A stretch of 5,735 nt of DNA, taken from an uncultured bacterium. Its GTDB lineage: Bacteria > Chloroflexota > Anaerolineae > JACIWP01. Location: contig CAIQJD010000168.1 in the NCBI GenBank assembly GCA_903872005.1, forward strand, positions 1 to 5,735, read 5' to 3'. Position numbers and translations under genes: made by a program. Below are positions 4,794 to 5,735 of the stretch, one piece after another. Under the pieces are notes generated by a model that was given only the letters and a program-made list of their open reading frames with translations, had not been told where the DNA came from and did no database searches. How positions within the stretch are numbered: position 1 is the first letter of the stretch; each line of letters starts with the position of its first letter.

Positions 4794-5735
4794 TTGGACA
4801 AGAATCAGCTTTCCGAGAAACTGAACGTTATGGTTCGTGTTATCCTTCTGGCGATGTTGGTAGGGGTCTTGCTGCCGGCCGTGCCGGCCGCCGCCGAAGA
4901 CCCGGCCGGCGATGTCAGCGCCAGCGCCATCTCCCTGAGCGCCAGGAAAGTGTACCCGGCGGACGGCGAGAACAGGGACTACTTCGGCGAGGCCATCGCC
5001 ATCGCCGGCGACCTGATGGTGGTCGGCGCGCCGCATGCGAACGTGGCAGGCGGCAATCAGGCCGGCGCAATCTACCTGTACGGGCGCAACGCCGGCGGGC
5101 CGGGGAACTGGGGCCTGATCAAGGGGTTAGTTGCCGGCGACCACGCAGCGGGGGACCACTTCGGCGAGTCCGTGGCCATTGATGGCACGACGATCGTGGT
5201 GGGCGCGTACGGGTTCAATCATTACCAGGGCAAAGTTTACATTTTTGAGTCGGACGCCGGCGGTGAGTGGGGTCAGGTCGCCATACTGACTGCCGACGAT
5301 GCCGCGCCCAACAATTTTCTTGGCAAAGCGGTTGCCATCTCCGGCTCGACGGTCGTCGTCGGCGCCGAAGGCGCCTGGTTGGATGGCCGTGAGGCCCAGG
5401 GGGCGGTCTATCTCTTCGGGCGCAACGCCGGCGGAGCCAACGCCTGGGGCCAGATCAAGAAGCTGACCGCCGGCGACGGCAACGCCTACGACTACTTCGG
5501 CGTATCGGTAGCCATGCAGGGCGATACGATCGTCGTGGGCGCCTGTAGCGCCGACGCCCCTGGTTACGCGGATGCCGGCGCGGCTTACCTCTTCCGGCGC
5601 GATGTTGGCGGGGCCGACGCCTGGGGCCAGTTCAAGAAGCTGGTCGCCGGCGACCTCGACGAGGCCGCCTTTTTCGGCATGCGGGTCGGCATCTCCGGGA
5701 CCACCGTCGTTGCCGGCGCTCCGTTGAACCATATA
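4794..5735 (+). CDS. 5' part of a secreted FG-GAP propeller protein (fourth copy, TTG start, cut by window edge)
   Basis: The frame is open for 314 codons from TTG 4794 to the right edge with no stop. The start is placed at TTG because TTGGACAAGAA aligns base for base with ATGGACAAGAA of the second copy and sits 7 bases after a strong ribosome-binding site. Residues 1-34 are a Sec-type signal peptide like that of the paralogues (cleavage likely after VPAAA). The linker is short, then FG-GAP_2-type repeats follow at about 51-107, 108-159, 160-218, 219-277 and 278-314, the fifth cut off. Repeat 1 is very close to that of the second copy (GDLMVVGAP, YLYGRNAGGPGNWGLIK). Repeat 3 has LG in place of FG. 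A single Cys251 lies in repeat 4. By homology two more repeats and a malectin-like domain should follow, but they are not visible. A secreted binding protein is inferred. Confidence 0.9.
   Translation, partial: MDKNQLSEKLNVMVRVILLAMLVGVLLPAVPAAAEDPAGDVSASAISLSARKVYPADGENRDYFGEAIAIAGDLMVVGAPHANVAGGNQAGAIYLYGRNAGGPGNWGLIKGLVAGDHAAGDHFGESVAIDGTTIVVGAYGFNHYQGKVYIFESDAGGEWGQVAILTADDAAPNNFLGKAVAISGSTVVVGAEGAWLDGREAQGAVYLFGRNAGGANAWGQIKKLTAGDGNAYDYFGVSVAMQGDTIVVGACSADAPGYADAGAAYLFRRDVGGADAWGQFKKLVAGDLDEAAFFGMRVGISGTTVVAGAPLNHI
4944..5735 (+). repeat. FG-GAP coding repeats (fourth copy, at least five, incomplete)
   Basis: Four complete repeats and part of a fifth, each about 156-177 bp, with the same YFG, VVVGA, GAAYLF and WG landmarks. 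The array runs off the right edge. Confidence 0.8.

Noticed and set aside
4603..4824. A possible 73-residue protein in the spacer before the fourth copy
   Set aside because: It covers the palindrome, the promoter and the start of the fourth copy in another frame, with no supporting site.
427..5735. Phage tail, toxin or dockerin-type calcium protein
   Set aside because: The acidic DGD runs recall dockerin or RTX motifs, but each is followed by FG, VAI.G and VVGA landmarks typical of FG-GAP repeats; no toxin, phage or cellulosome domain is visible.

Overview
The window is a tandem array of paralogous secreted proteins, all on the + strand: the 3' end of one copy (bases 1-148), two complete copies (427-2346 and 2596-4458), and the 5' part of a fourth (4794 to the right edge). 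Each complete copy has an N-terminal signal peptide, then seven FG-GAP-type repeats of about 52-60 residues (enough for one closed seven-bladed beta-propeller, as in the integrin alpha head), then a C-terminal malectin-like domain of about 165 residues that runs to the last residue. No transporter, enzyme, regulator, transposase, tRNA or CRISPR is visible.

Every visible copy looks like its own transcription unit rather than part of an operon. The three intact gene starts are each preceded by a sigma-70-type promoter with exactly 17 bp between -35 and -10 (324-352, 2497-2525, 4691-4719). The start codon lies 70-74 bases past each -10, behind a purine-rich ribosome-binding region. The three visible gene ends are each followed by a perfect 13-15 bp hairpin with a 6-base loop (192-223, 2378-2409, 4488-4523). 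The hairpins share a core but have changed by paired substitutions. Promoter, gene and terminator therefore appear to have been duplicated together. The fourth copy begins with TTG in place of the ATG used by its paralogues.

The spacers are clearly more AT-rich than the genes. The longest (4459-4793) also holds a long imperfect palindrome (4588-4648) that looks like a REP-type or small non-autonomous repeat. The coding sequence is GC-rich, and long reverse-strand open frames are by-products of this.

The organism cannot be named from the sequence. High GC, classical -35/-10 promoters, Shine-Dalgarno sites, Sec-type signal peptides and expanded families of large secreted FG-GAP/malectin proteins would suit a free-living bacterium with many surface proteins. 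A member of the Chloroflexota is my low-confidence guess.

Functionally, the array most likely encodes a set of related extracytoplasmic binding proteins: a propeller scaffold plus a carbohydrate-binding domain. Their diverged propeller loops could give different binding preferences. This role is inferred from domain families, not shown by the sequence.
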